Shown here: in pieces, positions 35,861 to 44,200 of the stretch
Layout: every line of letters starts with the position of its first letter
Numbering within the stretch: the first letter of the stretch is position 1
Source: JBKPCD01 sp046727175
Lineage (GTDB): Bacteria > Acidobacteriota > Vicinamibacteria > Vicinamibacterales > 2-12-FULL-66-21
NCBI GenBank assembly: GCA_046727175.1
Contig: JBKPCD010000175.1
Coordinates: 32,859-96,858 of the forward strand
Direction of reading: 5' to 3'
DNA length: 64,000 nt
Notes under the pieces: generated by a model
The model's database searches: none
Seen by the model: only the letters and a program-made list of their open reading frames with translations
What the model was told of the DNA's origin: nothing
Position numbers and translations under genes: made by a program

Positions 35861-38093
35861 GGCGAAAACCCGCGAGCCCGGCGCGCCCCAGGGCGGGATA
35901 GCCCAGGACCTCTTCGTACCGGCGGTCGAACACGTTGTTCACGCGACCGAAGAGCTCGACGTGCGGCACGAGCTTCCATGACGCGCCGGCGTTCCAGACG
36001 GTGTAGCCTGGCGCATCGAACAGTCCGCCAAACGCACCAAACGATGGTTCAACGTCGAGCACGCCACTTCGGCCACCGCCCTGCACGTAGCCGGTGAAAC
36101 GTCCCGAGGTGATCAGCACGTCGGCCGAGTACTGATGCTTCGGGCGTCGGAGCAGTTCCTGACCCGGCGTGAACGGCGACGGCGCACTGGATGCCCGGTC
36201 GGCGGCCAGAATCTCGGTATCGAGCAGCGTGTACGCGACGCGCAGCTGCAGGTCGAGCGGCACGCCTGCCTTCGCGCGCGCGCGAAAGGTGCCGGTGATC
36301 TCTGCGCCGCGCGATCGCGCGTTCGAGATGTTGTCGGTTCTGAAGCGGCTCGACTCACGGAACGAGCCAACGGCAACTATCAGATCGTCGTACCAATTGA
36401 AGAATGCCGTCGCCTCGACGAGCGCGTGGCCCCGCAGGAACGCCTGATCGATTCCCGCGTCGAAGCTTCGGCTGCGCTCGGGCTTGAGCGATGGATTGTC
36501 GGTGAACGCGATCTCGAAACCGTCAGGCGGACGGATGCCGGTGCCGGCCGACGCGCGGAGCTTTGTGAATTCGCCGTCTCGGGATTGGAGATACCACGCG
36601 GCGGCGACCTTTGGATTCACCGACACGACCGTATCATCGGGGAAGTCTGGGCGCGGTGCAAAGCCGTCCGGGTCACCTGGGAGCGCATCGCGCGTGATTC
36701 GTTCGACGCGTAATCCAGTCGTCACGAATAGGCGAGCGGAGTGATTCCATCGCGCTTCGGCAAAACCACCGATCAGCCCGCGCTCGACCGGAACTTCCCT
36801 CGACTCTTCCGCCGTGATGTACGTGCTTCCCGCGCGCTCGCGCTCGAACTCGGCGCCGGCTGATGCGTCGAGATCCCGTGTGACCGTCACGTCCGCCTGA
36901 AAGCGCGCGCTCGTTCGACGCGACAGGGACGTAGAGTTGGTGAACGAACCATCGATGCGTGCGTGCGTCGCTTGCGCCTGCGCGCGAACGCGCCGGCCCA
37001 CCGGCGCGACACCCGATACCGACACCAGCCATCGTTCGTCGGTGCCGCGCGAATCGGAGATGCCGGTGAAATTGCCGACCGGATTCGAGCCGAACGGCCC
37101 CGGAAAGCCGCGTTCGTCTTTGAGGTAGTTCACGTCGCCACGGACGCTCGTTCCGTTTGCGCGAGTCCAGCCGAGACCGCCCGCAACCGAGTGACGCTCG
37201 TAATCATCGTTGTGGATCCGTTCCCCGGCTGCCGTCGTGTCTCCATTCATGCCATCGCTCGCGAGTCGCTCTGCCGAGCCGCCCCAGCGCCACGGACCAA
37301 TGCCTCCCGATGTCGCCGCGGTCGCGCGCGTCGTCCCGAAGCCGCCACCCTCGAACGACGCATCCGCCGTCGGCGGACCGCCGCGCTTCGTGATCACGCG
37401 AATCACCGAGCCGATCGCATTCGATCCGAAGAGCGCGCTCTGCGGACCGCGAACGATCTCGATGCGATCGATGTTCACGATTGGAAGATGTGCGAAATCG
37501 AAACCGCCGCCGAAGGCATTTGCCTCGACACCATCGACGAGCACGAGCGAGTAGTCCGACTCGCCGCCGCGAGGAAAGACGCTCGTGATGGCTCCCCGAC
37601 CGCCCGATGCGGCCACGGTCAACCCGGGAACGAGCCGCAGCGCATCGGCAACGCTCTCGACCTGACGCGCCTTCAACTCCTCACCAGTGATGACGCTCAC
37701 GCTCGACGACGTCGTGGACAGCGGGACCTCGACCTGAGCGGCCGATACGACGACGGACTCGGACACGGCGCTGACCGTCAGCGCGATCGTGCCGACGTCC
37801 TGCGCTTCGGCCTTGGCGCCAACTGTCGTTGGCTGCGCGCGAAACCCGTCTGCCACAACGCGCAGCTCGAAGCTGCCCTGGTCCGGCGCCTGCGTCGCAA
37901 AGACACCGGCCGCGTCGGTCACGGCCGTGCCGATCACCATGGTTCCCCTGATCAGCAGGACGGTTGCAGCAGGGACCGCGCGGCCGTCGGGATCCACCAC
38001 GCGTCCGGTGATTGGTCCCGCGAGCGTGTTTGCAGTCGATGCCAGGAGAAGGGAGGTCGCGAGGAAGAGAATGCGGACGAAAGGACGATGCAC
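35844..38093 (-). CDS. btuB: TonB-dependent vitamin B12 receptor (BtuB-like) with carboxypeptidase-regulatory domain
   Basis: 749 residues from GTG 38093, which has GGAAAGGAG 5 bp upstream; a longer frame to 38207 would translate the riboswitch. After a signal peptide (VRILFLATSLLLASTANTLAG), residues about 22-100 form a carboxypeptidase-regulatory domain. The plug follows (VSVITGEELKARQVESVADALRLVPG; DRIEIVRGPQSALFGSNAIG), then the 22-strand barrel, ending FRLVTSR. No clear TonB box is visible. It is first in the B12 operon, directly below the riboswitch. Confidence 0.92.
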   Translation of the reverse strand: MHRPFVRILFLATSLLLASTANTLAGPITGRVVDPDGRAVPAATVLLIRGTMVIGTAVTDAAGVFATQAPDQGSFELRVVADGFRAQPTTVGAKAEAQDVGTIALTVSAVSESVVVSAAQVEVPLSTTSSSVSVITGEELKARQVESVADALRLVPGLTVAASGGRGAITSVFPRGGESDYSLVLVDGVEANAFGGGFDFAHLPIVNIDRIEIVRGPQSALFGSNAIGSVIRVITKRGGPPTADASFEGGGFGTTRATAATSGGIGPWRWGGSAERLASDGMNGDTTAAGERIHNDDYERHSVAGGLGWTRANGTSVRGDVNYLKDERGFPGPFGSNPVGNFTGISDSRGTDERWLVSVSGVAPVGRRVRAQAQATHARIDGSFTNSTSLSRRTSARFQADVTVTRDLDASAGAEFERERAGSTYITAEESREVPVERGLIGGFAEARWNHSARLFVTTGLRVERITRDALPGDPDGFAPRPDFPDDTVVSVNPKVAAAWYLQSRDGEFTKLRASAGTGIRPPDGFEIAFTDNPSLKPERSRSFDAGIDQAFLRGHALVEATAFFNWYDDLIVAVGSFRESSRFRTDNISNARSRGAEITGTFRARAKAGVPLDLQLRVAYTLLDTEILAADRASSAPSPFTPGQELLRRPKHQYSADVLITSGRFTGYVQGGGRSGVLDVEPSFGAFGGLFDAPGYTVWNAGASWKLVPHVELFGRVNNVFDRRYEEVLGYPALGRAGLAGFRLVTSR

Positions 38094-38134
38094 GGGGCTC
38101 CTTTCCGGCGTGATCGCGCGCCGATGAGAGAGAC

Positions 38135-38335
38135 AGCCCGGCGCCAGGTATCCTGGCTTGCGGATCGTCGCACCGTCCACGCGCCTTCCCATACCCGCTA
38201 TGGGCACAGTGGCGTCCGGCTCGAATCACAGGAAGCCGGTCGAGAACGGAACTCCTCGCTTACAGTGGCGGCACCGCGTGGGCTTTGCACCCACTTCGCG
38301 TGGTCGCCGGGCAACATTACTAGACCGGGGGGCTT
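38135..38335 (-). promoter_or_regulatory. Cobalamin (AdoCbl) riboswitch
   Basis: Read on the minus strand, the conserved parts occur in order: CGAAGTGGGTGCAAAGCCCA (P4 loop, about 38280-38297), GCGGTGCCGCCACTGTAAGC (about 38257-38276), GCCACTGTG followed by TATGGGAAGGC (the P6/L6 part, about 38186-38214), GACGATCCG, and the B12 box AAGCCAGGATACCTGGC (about 38143-38159). The box ends about 48 nt before the btuB-like start. A CGGCG/CGCCG hairpin there lies beside the Shine-Dalgarno, suggesting translational control. Cobalamin binding should switch off the five-gene uptake operon. Confidence 0.93.
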
Positions 38336-38420
38336 CGCCCCGCCGGACCCCCCACCGCCGTCGCTCGCGGGGCCCCTTCGCCCCGCTCCGGCGGGCGCGC
38401 CGCTGGCGCGCCTAAGCAGT
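38328..38420. repeat. GC-rich mosaic repeat, inverted copy 1
   Basis: A roughly 75-bp element whose reverse complement (GCCGGAGCGGGGCGAAGGGG, CCCCGCGAGCGACGGCG) recurs at 38598-38684. It lies immediately upstream of the riboswitch, or overlaps its 5' stem. Confidence 0.75.
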
Positions 38421-38594
38421 TATGCGCTGAACGCAACGAGAATTCTCGTCGCGAGTCGCATACCCGGCCTGGAGGGAATTGCCAACGTTCACAGCGTCCG
38501 AGTATACCGCGTTGTTCGCGTTGGCGCGGTTTCCGGTAACATGAAGTGTTTGGCAAACTTCGGATCGCGGAAACTGCGATGAAGCGAACGAGCG

Positions 38595-38684
38595 CAGCGA
38601 GAGAGCCGCCGGAGCGGAGCGGGGCGAACGGGTCCCCGCGAGCGACGGCGCAAGGGGCGCCGGGGGACGAAGTCCCCCGGAGTA
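38595..38684. repeat. GC-rich mosaic repeat, inverted copy 2
   Basis: GCCGGAGCGGAGCGGGGCGA, TCCCCGCGAGCGACGGCG and GGGGGACGAAGTCCCCC mirror the copy at 38328-38420. It lies in the leader of the yjbQ gene. A related piece sits in the btuF leader near 33515-33580. Confidence 0.75.
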
Positions 38685-38698
38685 GAAAGAGCTCAACG

Positions 38699-39184
38699 GT
38701 GATCTCGCAGGAGGCTCCGGTCGAACGCGTCGGGGCTGCGACCGCAGCCGGTCTGGTCGTGCACGGAGAGACACTGACCGTGCAGACCTGTGAGCGCGTG
38801 GAGTTGATCGACGTCACCGATCGCGTACGGACGGTCGCCCGTGCGGCTGGCGTGCGCGAGGGCACGGTCAGCGTGTGGTCGCTGCACACGACGTGTGCCC
38901 TCTTCATCAACGAGGCACAGCCGGCGCTTCATTCGGATATCAAGTGCTTCCTCGAGCGCACCGTCGCGCGAGACGGCGACTGGCTGCACAACGATCCGAA
39001 GCATTCCGACTGCGACCGCATGAATGCCGATGCGCATCTGCGCGCCATGATCCTGGGGCACAGCCTGACGGTGCAAGTGAGTGGGGGCGAGGTCGTCCTC
39101 GGTCAATGGCAGCGCATCCTCGTGGCTGAGCTCGATGGGCCGCGCGCGCGCACGCTGCGGATTCAAGTCATGGGCGTGGCATGA
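38699..39184 (+). CDS. yjbQ: YjbQ/UPF0047 family protein
   Basis: 161 residues from GTG 38699, which has GAAAGAG 7 bp upstream. Earlier in-frame starts (38546, 38579) translate the repeat and are unlikely. Family signatures are LHTTCALFINEAQPAL, WLHNDPKHSDCDRMNADAHL, MILGHSLTVQVSGGEVVLGQWQ and LVAELDGPRARTLRIQ. UPF0047 proteins have been linked to secondary thiamine-phosphate synthase activity; the true role is unclear. The stop overlaps the mqnE start (ATGA), so they share an operon. Confidence 0.88.
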   Translation: MISQEAPVERVGAATAAGLVVHGETLTVQTCERVELIDVTDRVRTVARAAGVREGTVSVWSLHTTCALFINEAQPALHSDIKCFLERTVARDGDWLHNDPKHSDCDRMNADAHLRAMILGHSLTVQVSGGEVVLGQWQRILVAELDGPRARTLRIQVMGVA

Positions 39185-40314
39185 ACGGTCGGCTCCGGGA
39201 CGCCGGTCTCTCCGAGATCCGCGACAAACTCGACGCGGACGTGCGTCTGACGTTCGAAGACGGCGTGCGGCTCTTCGAGTGTCCTGATCTGTTGGTTCTC
39301 GGCCGGCTCGCCAATCGCGAGCGCGAGAAACGGCACGGCGCGCGGACATACTACAACTTCAACATCCGTCTCGAGGCGACGAACGTCTGCGTGGCGAGCT
39401 GCCTCTTTTGTGCTTTCGCTCGATTGAAACCAGGCGATGCGGGCTCCTACACCATGACCCTCGAGGAGGCATGGGACAAGCTCAGAAGCCGCGCCGATCA
39501 GCCGCTCACCGAAGTCCACGTCGTCAACGGTCTTCACCCCGATCTCCCGTTCGATTACTACCTGGAGCTCCTGCGCGGGTTCAAGCGCATCCGTCCGAAC
39601 ATTCATTTGAAATGCTTCACCGCTGTGGAGATCGCGTTTTTCGCAGATCTGTACGGGATGACCGACGAACAGGTCTTGCGTGAGTTGCGCGGCGCTGGTC
39701 TCGACTCGCTGCCTGGCGGCGGCGCCGAGATCTTCGCCGAGCGCGTACGGCGCAAGATCTGTCACGACAAGTGCGGAACGGATCGCTATCTGGAGATCCA
39801 TCGCGTTGCGCACGGCATGGGCATGCGATCGAACATCACGATGCTTTACGGTCACATCGAGACCGCCGAAGAGCGCGTGGACCACATGCTGCGCACTCGC
39901 GCTCTCCAGGACGAGACCGGAGGTCTGCAAGCGTTCATCCCGCTCGCGTTCCATCCCGACAACAATCAGATGCGCAAACTGCCTCCGCCCAGCGCTGCGG
40001 ACACGTTGCGCGTGCATGCTGTCTCGCGCCTGATGCTCGACAACGTTCCGCACGTCAAGGCGTTCTGGATTGCGACCGGAGTGGAGGTCGCACAGCTCGC
40101 GCTGTGGTTCGGCGTCGACGACCTCGACGGGACGGTGCAGGAGGAGAAGATCTATCACATGGCCGGCGCGCGCACGCCCGAGTCGATGTCCACTTCTGAG
40201 ATTCGGCGCCTCATTCGAGCCGCGGGCCGCGAACCCGTCGAGCGCGACACTTTGTACAACGTCATCGCGGGGCCGGAGGCTCCCGATGAGGTGCATGCCA
40301 CGTTGTACAATTGA
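39181..40314 (+). CDS. mqnE: Aminofutalosine synthase, radical SAM
   Basis: 377 residues. The radical-SAM cluster motif is C-V-A-S-C-L-F-C at residues 70-77. Other family segments: ARTYYNFNIRLEATNVC, TEVHVVNGLHPDLPFDYYLELL, GLDSLPGGGAEIFAERVRRKI, SNITMLYGHIET and QAFIPLAFHPDNNQM. MqnE adds SAM-derived adenosyl to the MqnA product in futalosine-type menaquinone synthesis. MqnA and MqnC are not in the window. Confidence 0.94.
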   Translation: MNGRLRDAGLSEIRDKLDADVRLTFEDGVRLFECPDLLVLGRLANREREKRHGARTYYNFNIRLEATNVCVASCLFCAFARLKPGDAGSYTMTLEEAWDKLRSRADQPLTEVHVVNGLHPDLPFDYYLELLRGFKRIRPNIHLKCFTAVEIAFFADLYGMTDEQVLRELRGAGLDSLPGGGAEIFAERVRRKICHDKCGTDRYLEIHRVAHGMGMRSNITMLYGHIETAEERVDHMLRTRALQDETGGLQAFIPLAFHPDNNQMRKLPPPSAADTLRVHAVSRLMLDNVPHVKAFWIATGVEVAQLALWFGVDDLDGTVQEEKIYHMAGARTPESMSTSEIRRLIRAAGREPVERDTLYNVIAGPEAPDEVHATLYN

Positions 40315-40319
40315 GAGTA

Positions 40320-40490
40320 GTTGAGGCCGGACGGGGTAGGCGGAGTGCGCGGAAAGAGCGTACACGGCGGAGCTACAGAGTTCACAGAGTCCATCTAAGG
40401 GGATCAAAGCCAACCAGGAGACTTTTCCAGCATCCAAAAGCTCCGTGGCTCCGCGGTAAAACGCTTTGCTCCGTCTCCTCCGCCGACCGA
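40320..40490. repeat. CGGAGNNAC-type inverted repeat between mqnE and nadA
   Basis: The left arm (about 40330-40390) and right arm (about 40438-40490, GCTCCGTGGCTCCGCGG, TGCTCCGTCTCCTCCGCC) are imperfectly complementary and made of GGAG/CTCC short units. Confidence 0.65.
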
Positions 40491-40515
40491 GCCTGAACGC
40501 TGACACGAAATCCAA

Positions 40516-41649
40516 ATGGACATCAAACTCCTCACCGAAGTCGAGAAAGCCAGCATTGGCGAGCGCCAGCCGCTCCCTGACCGATACCTTCGTCTTTCCG
40601 ACGATGAGATGGACGCGCGAATTGCAGGGGCGAAGCGGACGCTTGGCGAGCGCATCGTAATCCTTGGTCATCACTACCAGCGCGACGAGGTGATCAAGTT
40701 TGCTGACTTCACGGGTGATTCGTTGAAGCTGTCGCGTGCCGCTGCCGGTCGCGGCAAGGCCGAGTACATCGTTTTCTGCGGCGTCCATTTCATGGCCGAG
40801 AGCGCCGACATCCTTCGCGGCGCTCACCAGAAAGTCGTCCTTCCGGATCTCGCGGCCGGCTGCTCGATGGCCGACATGGCCGAGCCCGACCAGCTCGACA
40901 TGTGCTGGCGCGAGCTGTCGGAGATGCGCATCGACACCGAGGCAATTGTCCCGGTGACGTATATCAACTCGTCCGCCGCCATCAAGGCTTTCTGCGGCAA
41001 TCACGGCGGGATCGTGTGCACGTCGACGAACGCGGCGATGGTGATGAAATGGGCGTGGGAGCGTGGCAGGCAGCTGTTGATGCTTCCCGATCAGCACCTC
41101 GGTCGCAACACGGCGTTCAAGATGGGAGTCCCGGTCGAGGAGATGGTGGTCTGGGATCCGAACGAGATCTGGGGCGGATTGGATCCCGAACGGATCAGAG
41201 ACGCGCGCCTGATTCTGTGGAAGGGCCACTGCTCGGTGCACACGCGCTTCAACCTCCAGCAGATCGACGCCTTCCGCCGCAAGCATCCGCAGGGCAGGAT
41301 CGTCGCTCACCCCGAATGCACGTTCGACGTCGTCCAGGCTGCCGACGAGAGCGGATCGACCGAGTACATCATCAACACGGTTCGAAACAGCCAGCCCGGC
41401 ACTGTCTGGGCGGTCGCGACCGAGATCCATCTCGTCAATCGGCTCGCGCACGAAGTTGCGCCGGAAAAGACGGTCGTCACACTCGATCCTTTCGGGTGTC
41501 TCTGCTCGACGATGTTCCGCGTCTCCCCGAACCACCTGCTCTGGGTGCTCGAAGGACTGGTGGAAGGAAGGCTCCATAATCAGATCGTCGTCCCCGAACC
41601 CGACAAGTCGCTCGCTCGCCTTGCACTCGATCGCATGCTGGCGGTCTGA
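40516..41649 (+). CDS. nadA: Quinolinate synthase A
   Basis: 377 residues. NadA condenses iminoaspartate with dihydroxyacetone phosphate to quinolinate using a 4Fe-4S cluster. Landmarks are ILGHHYQRDEVIKFADFTGDSL, the cysteine sites in FCGVHFMAESADIL, HPECTFDVVQAAD and FGCLCSTM, plus LPDLAAGCSMADM and PDQHLGRNTAF. It depends on the Fe-S machinery encoded in this window. No nadB or nadC lies next to it. Confidence 0.95.
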   Translation: MDIKLLTEVEKASIGERQPLPDRYLRLSDDEMDARIAGAKRTLGERIVILGHHYQRDEVIKFADFTGDSLKLSRAAAGRGKAEYIVFCGVHFMAESADILRGAHQKVVLPDLAAGCSMADMAEPDQLDMCWRELSEMRIDTEAIVPVTYINSSAAIKAFCGNHGGIVCTSTNAAMVMKWAWERGRQLLMLPDQHLGRNTAFKMGVPVEEMVVWDPNEIWGGLDPERIRDARLILWKGHCSVHTRFNLQQIDAFRRKHPQGRIVAHPECTFDVVQAADESGSTEYIINTVRNSQPGTVWAVATEIHLVNRLAHEVAPEKTVVTLDPFGCLCSTMFRVSPNHLLWVLEGLVEGRLHNQIVVPEPDKSLARLALDRMLAV

Positions 41650-41654
41650 GAGAC

Positions 41655-41712
41655 GGCTTTTGGCTTAGGGCTTTCGGCTGTGGGCGTCCCAAAGCCCAAA
41701 GTCCTGAGCTTG
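41655..41712. repeat. GGCTTTT heptamer array with inverted arm
   Basis: Five heptamers in exact register from 41655 (GGCTTTT, GGCTTAG, GGCTTTC, GGCTGTG, GGCGTCC) are followed by CAAAGCCCAAAGTCCTGAGC as the complementary arm. Confidence 0.9.
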
Positions 41713-41812
41713 TCCGCATCGACGCCAACGTGCGATCGACCGTTGACGTTGAGCCTTCTCCCGCTTCGGTTATAGGATCGGAAGGTTGATCTGATCGAGA
41801 AGGAGATTGCTG

Positions 41813-42412
41813 ATGGCGCACGAAGTCCCTCCCCTGCCGTACGATTACAACGCCCTGGAACCGCACATCGACGAGCAGACGATGCGGATCCATCACGACA
41901 AGCACCACGGTGCGTACGTCACCAACCTGAATGCGGCACTGGAGAAACACCCGCAGCTTCAGCAGACGAGAATCGACGGGCTTCTGAGCGGCATCAACAC
42001 GGTGCCGGAAGACATCCGCACGGCCGTCCGCAACAACGGCGGCGGGCACGCGAACCACACGATGTTCTGGGAGATCATGGGCCCCGGCAAGGGCGGCGCG
42101 CCATCCGGCGCGATCGGCGACGCAATCAAGAGCACGTTTGGCAGCTTCGATTCGTTCAAGGATCAGTTCGCGAAAGCGGCGATCGGTCGCTTCGGCAGCG
42201 GGTGGGCCTGGCTGATCGATGCCGGCGGCAAACTGGTGATCGAGAGCACGGCCAATCAGGACAGCCCGCTCATGGAAGGCAAGAAGATCGTGTTCGGCCT
42301 CGACGTGTGGGAGCACGCCTACTACCTGAAATATCAGAACCGTCGTCCCGACTACATCGCGGCGTGGTGGAACGTCGTCAACTGGGACGCCATCAACAAG
42401 CGATTCAAATGA
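41813..42412 (+). CDS. sodA: Manganese/iron superoxide dismutase
   Basis: 199 residues from ATG 41813 with AGGAGA 6 bp upstream. A possible promoter TTGAGC-N16-TATAGG lies at 41749-41776. Metal ligands: His in RIHHDKHHGAYV, His in GGHANHTMFW, and Asp and His in GLDVWEHAYYL. The Gln in ANQDSPL is the Mn-type outer-sphere residue, so Mn or cambialistic use is likely. No signal peptide is present, so it is cytoplasmic. The downstream convergent gene is a peroxiredoxin, another oxidative-stress enzyme. Confidence 0.95.
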   Translation: MAHEVPPLPYDYNALEPHIDEQTMRIHHDKHHGAYVTNLNAALEKHPQLQQTRIDGLLSGINTVPEDIRTAVRNNGGGHANHTMFWEIMGPGKGGAPSGAIGDAIKSTFGSFDSFKDQFAKAAIGRFGSGWAWLIDAGGKLVIESTANQDSPLMEGKKIVFGLDVWEHAYYLKYQNRRPDYIAAWWNVVNWDAINKRFK

Positions 42413-42432
42413 AAGCAGGAACTTCGAACTTC

Positions 42433-42912
42433 TTACTTTTGCAGAGCCGCATTTAGCGCAGCCACAATCTCCTCGTGGCTGGGGAATTCTTGCTGCGTGT
42501 CGGCCACGAACGAGTAGCGGATTGCTCCAGTCCGATCGATCAGAAACAGCGCGGGTCGGGCGATGTTCCAGGCGTCGAGTCCGAGCCGGTGCCAGACGCC
42601 GTACGCCTTCAGCACATCGCGAGACTCGTCGATGAGGATATTGAAGGGCAGCCCCGTTTCCTCGATGTAGCGGCGCACGACCGTCGACGATTGCGCGACG
42701 ACTGCGACCACCTGCACGCCACGCGCGGCGTATTCGGGGGAGTGTTGAGCCAGTTCACCGAACCGGCGGCGGCAGTTCGGTCACCAGGTGCCGCGATGAA
42801 AGGCAAGCAGAACCGGGCCCTTGGCGAGGTAGTCGGTCAGCGAACGCAGTTCACCTTTCTGTGTAGGAAGCGCGAAAAGCGGGGCTTTCGTAAGCCGGGA
42901 CGGATGCGACAT
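42433..42912 (-). CDS. Peroxiredoxin-like (AhpC/TSA) selenoprotein with in-frame TGA at the active site
   Basis: 159 residues if TGA is read as selenocysteine. From ATG 42912 the frame runs MSHPSRLTKAPLFALPTQKG and LRSLTDYLAKGPVLLAFHRGTW, meets TGA (42781-42783, codon 44), then PNCRRRFGELAQHSPEYAARGV and VVAVVAQSS to the TAA at 42433. Cysteine homologues have a WCPxC motif at exactly this point, so the UGA sits at the peroxidatic position of a UxxC redox motif, and both sides are well conserved thioredoxin-fold sequence (LPFNILIDE, RPALFLIDRTGAIRY). A bSECIS-like hairpin follows. The alternative is a Cys-to-stop mutation with downstream restart at 42717. Confidence 0.8.
42749..42783 (-). promoter_or_regulatory. 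UGA codon and candidate bacterial SECIS hairpin
   Basis: After the UGA (42783-42781), the transcript has GCCGGUUC (42767-42760), loop GGU (42759-42757) and GAACUGGC (42756-42749): an 8-bp stem with one G-U pair and a G-containing tip 21 nt after the UGA. This fits the usual bSECIS rule of a short stem with a G in the apical loop 16-37 nt from the UGA. A competing hairpin (ACCGAAC/GUUCGGU) starts at the UGA itself. Confidence 0.65.
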
Positions 42913-42924
42913 TGTATCGGCGCC

Positions 42925-42956
42925 AACGCCCAGAGCCCAAAGCCCTGAGCCGATCG
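42925..42956. repeat. AGAGCCC/AAAGCCC heptamers
   Basis: AGAGCCC, AAAGCCC and TGAGCC lie in near 7-bp register between moeA and the peroxiredoxin gene, the same motif as near 41.7 kb and 27.7 kb. Confidence 0.7.
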
Positions 42957-42967
42957 CGAGATGCCTT

Positions 42968-44176
42968 TCAGAACAGCTTCACGTCCACCATCTCTCCTGC
43001 CTCGACGATGTCGGTCTGCGCGGGGATTTCGATGTAGCCGTCGGCCTGGGACATGCTCGTGATGTCGCCCGATGCCTTGAATGCCGGCGTCGCGGCGCCA
43101 TCGACGACTCTCACCGTGTAGAACTGATGCCTTCCGGTCGTCGAGACGATCCGTCGCGCGAGCGGCACCCTGATTGTGTGCGGGCGATGTTCCGGGAGCC
43201 GGGCCATCCGGCGAAGCATCGGGACGAGCAGCATGTACGCGTTCGAGAGGCACGAGGAGGGGTATCCCGGCATGCCGAGAACGGGCTGCGTCGCGATGCG
43301 GCCGAACACCGTCGGCTTCCCTGGCTTGAGGGCGATGCCGTGGAAGATCACCTCGCCGAGCTGCTGGAGCACGTCCAGGATCAGGTCGCGTTCGCCGACC
43401 GAGCTGCCGCCTGAGAACACGAGCATGTCTTCCGACGACGCTCTCGTCACCGCCGTCGTGAGCTCGGCGACGGTATCGGGCGCGGTGGGAAGGACAACGG
43501 GCACGCCGCCGTGCGCCGCAATGACCGCCGAGAGCGTGAATCGATTGATGTCGTAGATCTGCCCCGGCTCGAGCGGGCGTCCTGGCTCGACGATCTCGTT
43601 ACCCGTCGACAGGATCGCGACTCGCGGTCGCGCGTACACGACGACGGTAGTGACACCGATCGCCGCAAGCGCGCCGACGCGACTGGGGTTGAGGACCGCG
43701 CCCCGGTCCAGCAGTGGCTGCCCGGACGCGATGTCCGCGGCGCGTCGTCCCACGTGTTGCTTCGGATACACCGGCGTGAGGACACGAACTTCGTCAGCCG
43801 ATGCTTTCTCGGTTTCCTCCACCATGACCACAGCGTCGGCGCCGTGCGGCATCGGTGCGCCCGTGGCGATCTCGATACACTGTCCGTGCTCGACGGCGCG
43901 ACCCGGCACCTGGCCGGTGTACACGCGTTCAACGATCGTCAGCGACTTCGGTGCGTACGATCCCGCCCCGAACGTATCCTCGGCGATGACGGCGTAGCCA
44001 TCCATCGCTGCACGATCGAATGGCGGCACGTCGATCGTCGCCGCGGGCGGTGCTGCGACGACGCGTCCGTTGGCTTCGGCAATCGGAACGCGCTCGGTAC
44101 GCTCCGTCGGCATGGCGGCCTCGAGCAGCAGCGTCAGGGCCTCGTCGAGCGGAATCGTTTCGCGGAGTGGGCGCAT
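42968..44176 (-). CDS. moeA: Molybdopterin molybdenumtransferase MoeA
   Basis: 402 residues, normal for MoeA. It inserts molybdate into adenylated molybdopterin. Landmarks are VPPFDRAAMDGYAV, CIEIATGAPMPHGADAVVMVEE, VAILSTGNEIVEPGRPLEPGQIYDIN, FSGGSSVGERDL, FHGIALKPGKPTVFG and VLGMPGYPSSCLSNAYMLLVP. The C-terminal domain IV is present. It lies 24 bp downstream of moaB on the same strand. Confidence 0.96.
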   Translation of the reverse strand: MRPLRETIPLDEALTLLLEAAMPTERTERVPIAEANGRVVAAPPAATIDVPPFDRAAMDGYAVIAEDTFGAGSYAPKSLTIVERVYTGQVPGRAVEHGQCIEIATGAPMPHGADAVVMVEETEKASADEVRVLTPVYPKQHVGRRAADIASGQPLLDRGAVLNPSRVGALAAIGVTTVVVYARPRVAILSTGNEIVEPGRPLEPGQIYDINRFTLSAVIAAHGGVPVVLPTAPDTVAELTTAVTRASSEDMLVFSGGSSVGERDLILDVLQQLGEVIFHGIALKPGKPTVFGRIATQPVLGMPGYPSSCLSNAYMLLVPMLRRMARLPEHRPHTIRVPLARRIVSTTGRHQFYTVRVVDGAATPAFKASGDITSMSQADGYIEIPAQTDIVEAGEMVDVKLF

Positions 44177-44200
44177 TTCAGGTGAGGGTGCCCTCGCATC

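Noticed and set aside
38094..38207. Upstream start for the btuB-like gene
   Set aside because: The region is the 3' end of the cobalamin riboswitch, and GTG 38093 has a strong ribosome site and a proper signal peptide.
42757..42783. Hairpin ACCGAAC/GUUCGGU starting at the UGA as the SECIS element
   Set aside because: Its loop begins only 7 nt after the UGA, too close for a bacterial SECIS. The GGU-tipped hairpin at 42749-42767 fits the spacing better.
42609..42806. Alternative frames across the peroxiredoxin TGA
   Set aside because: Shadow frames have no protein character. The family match continues in the same frame on both sides of the TGA, so a frameshift is not needed; only a Cys-codon change or Sec explains it.
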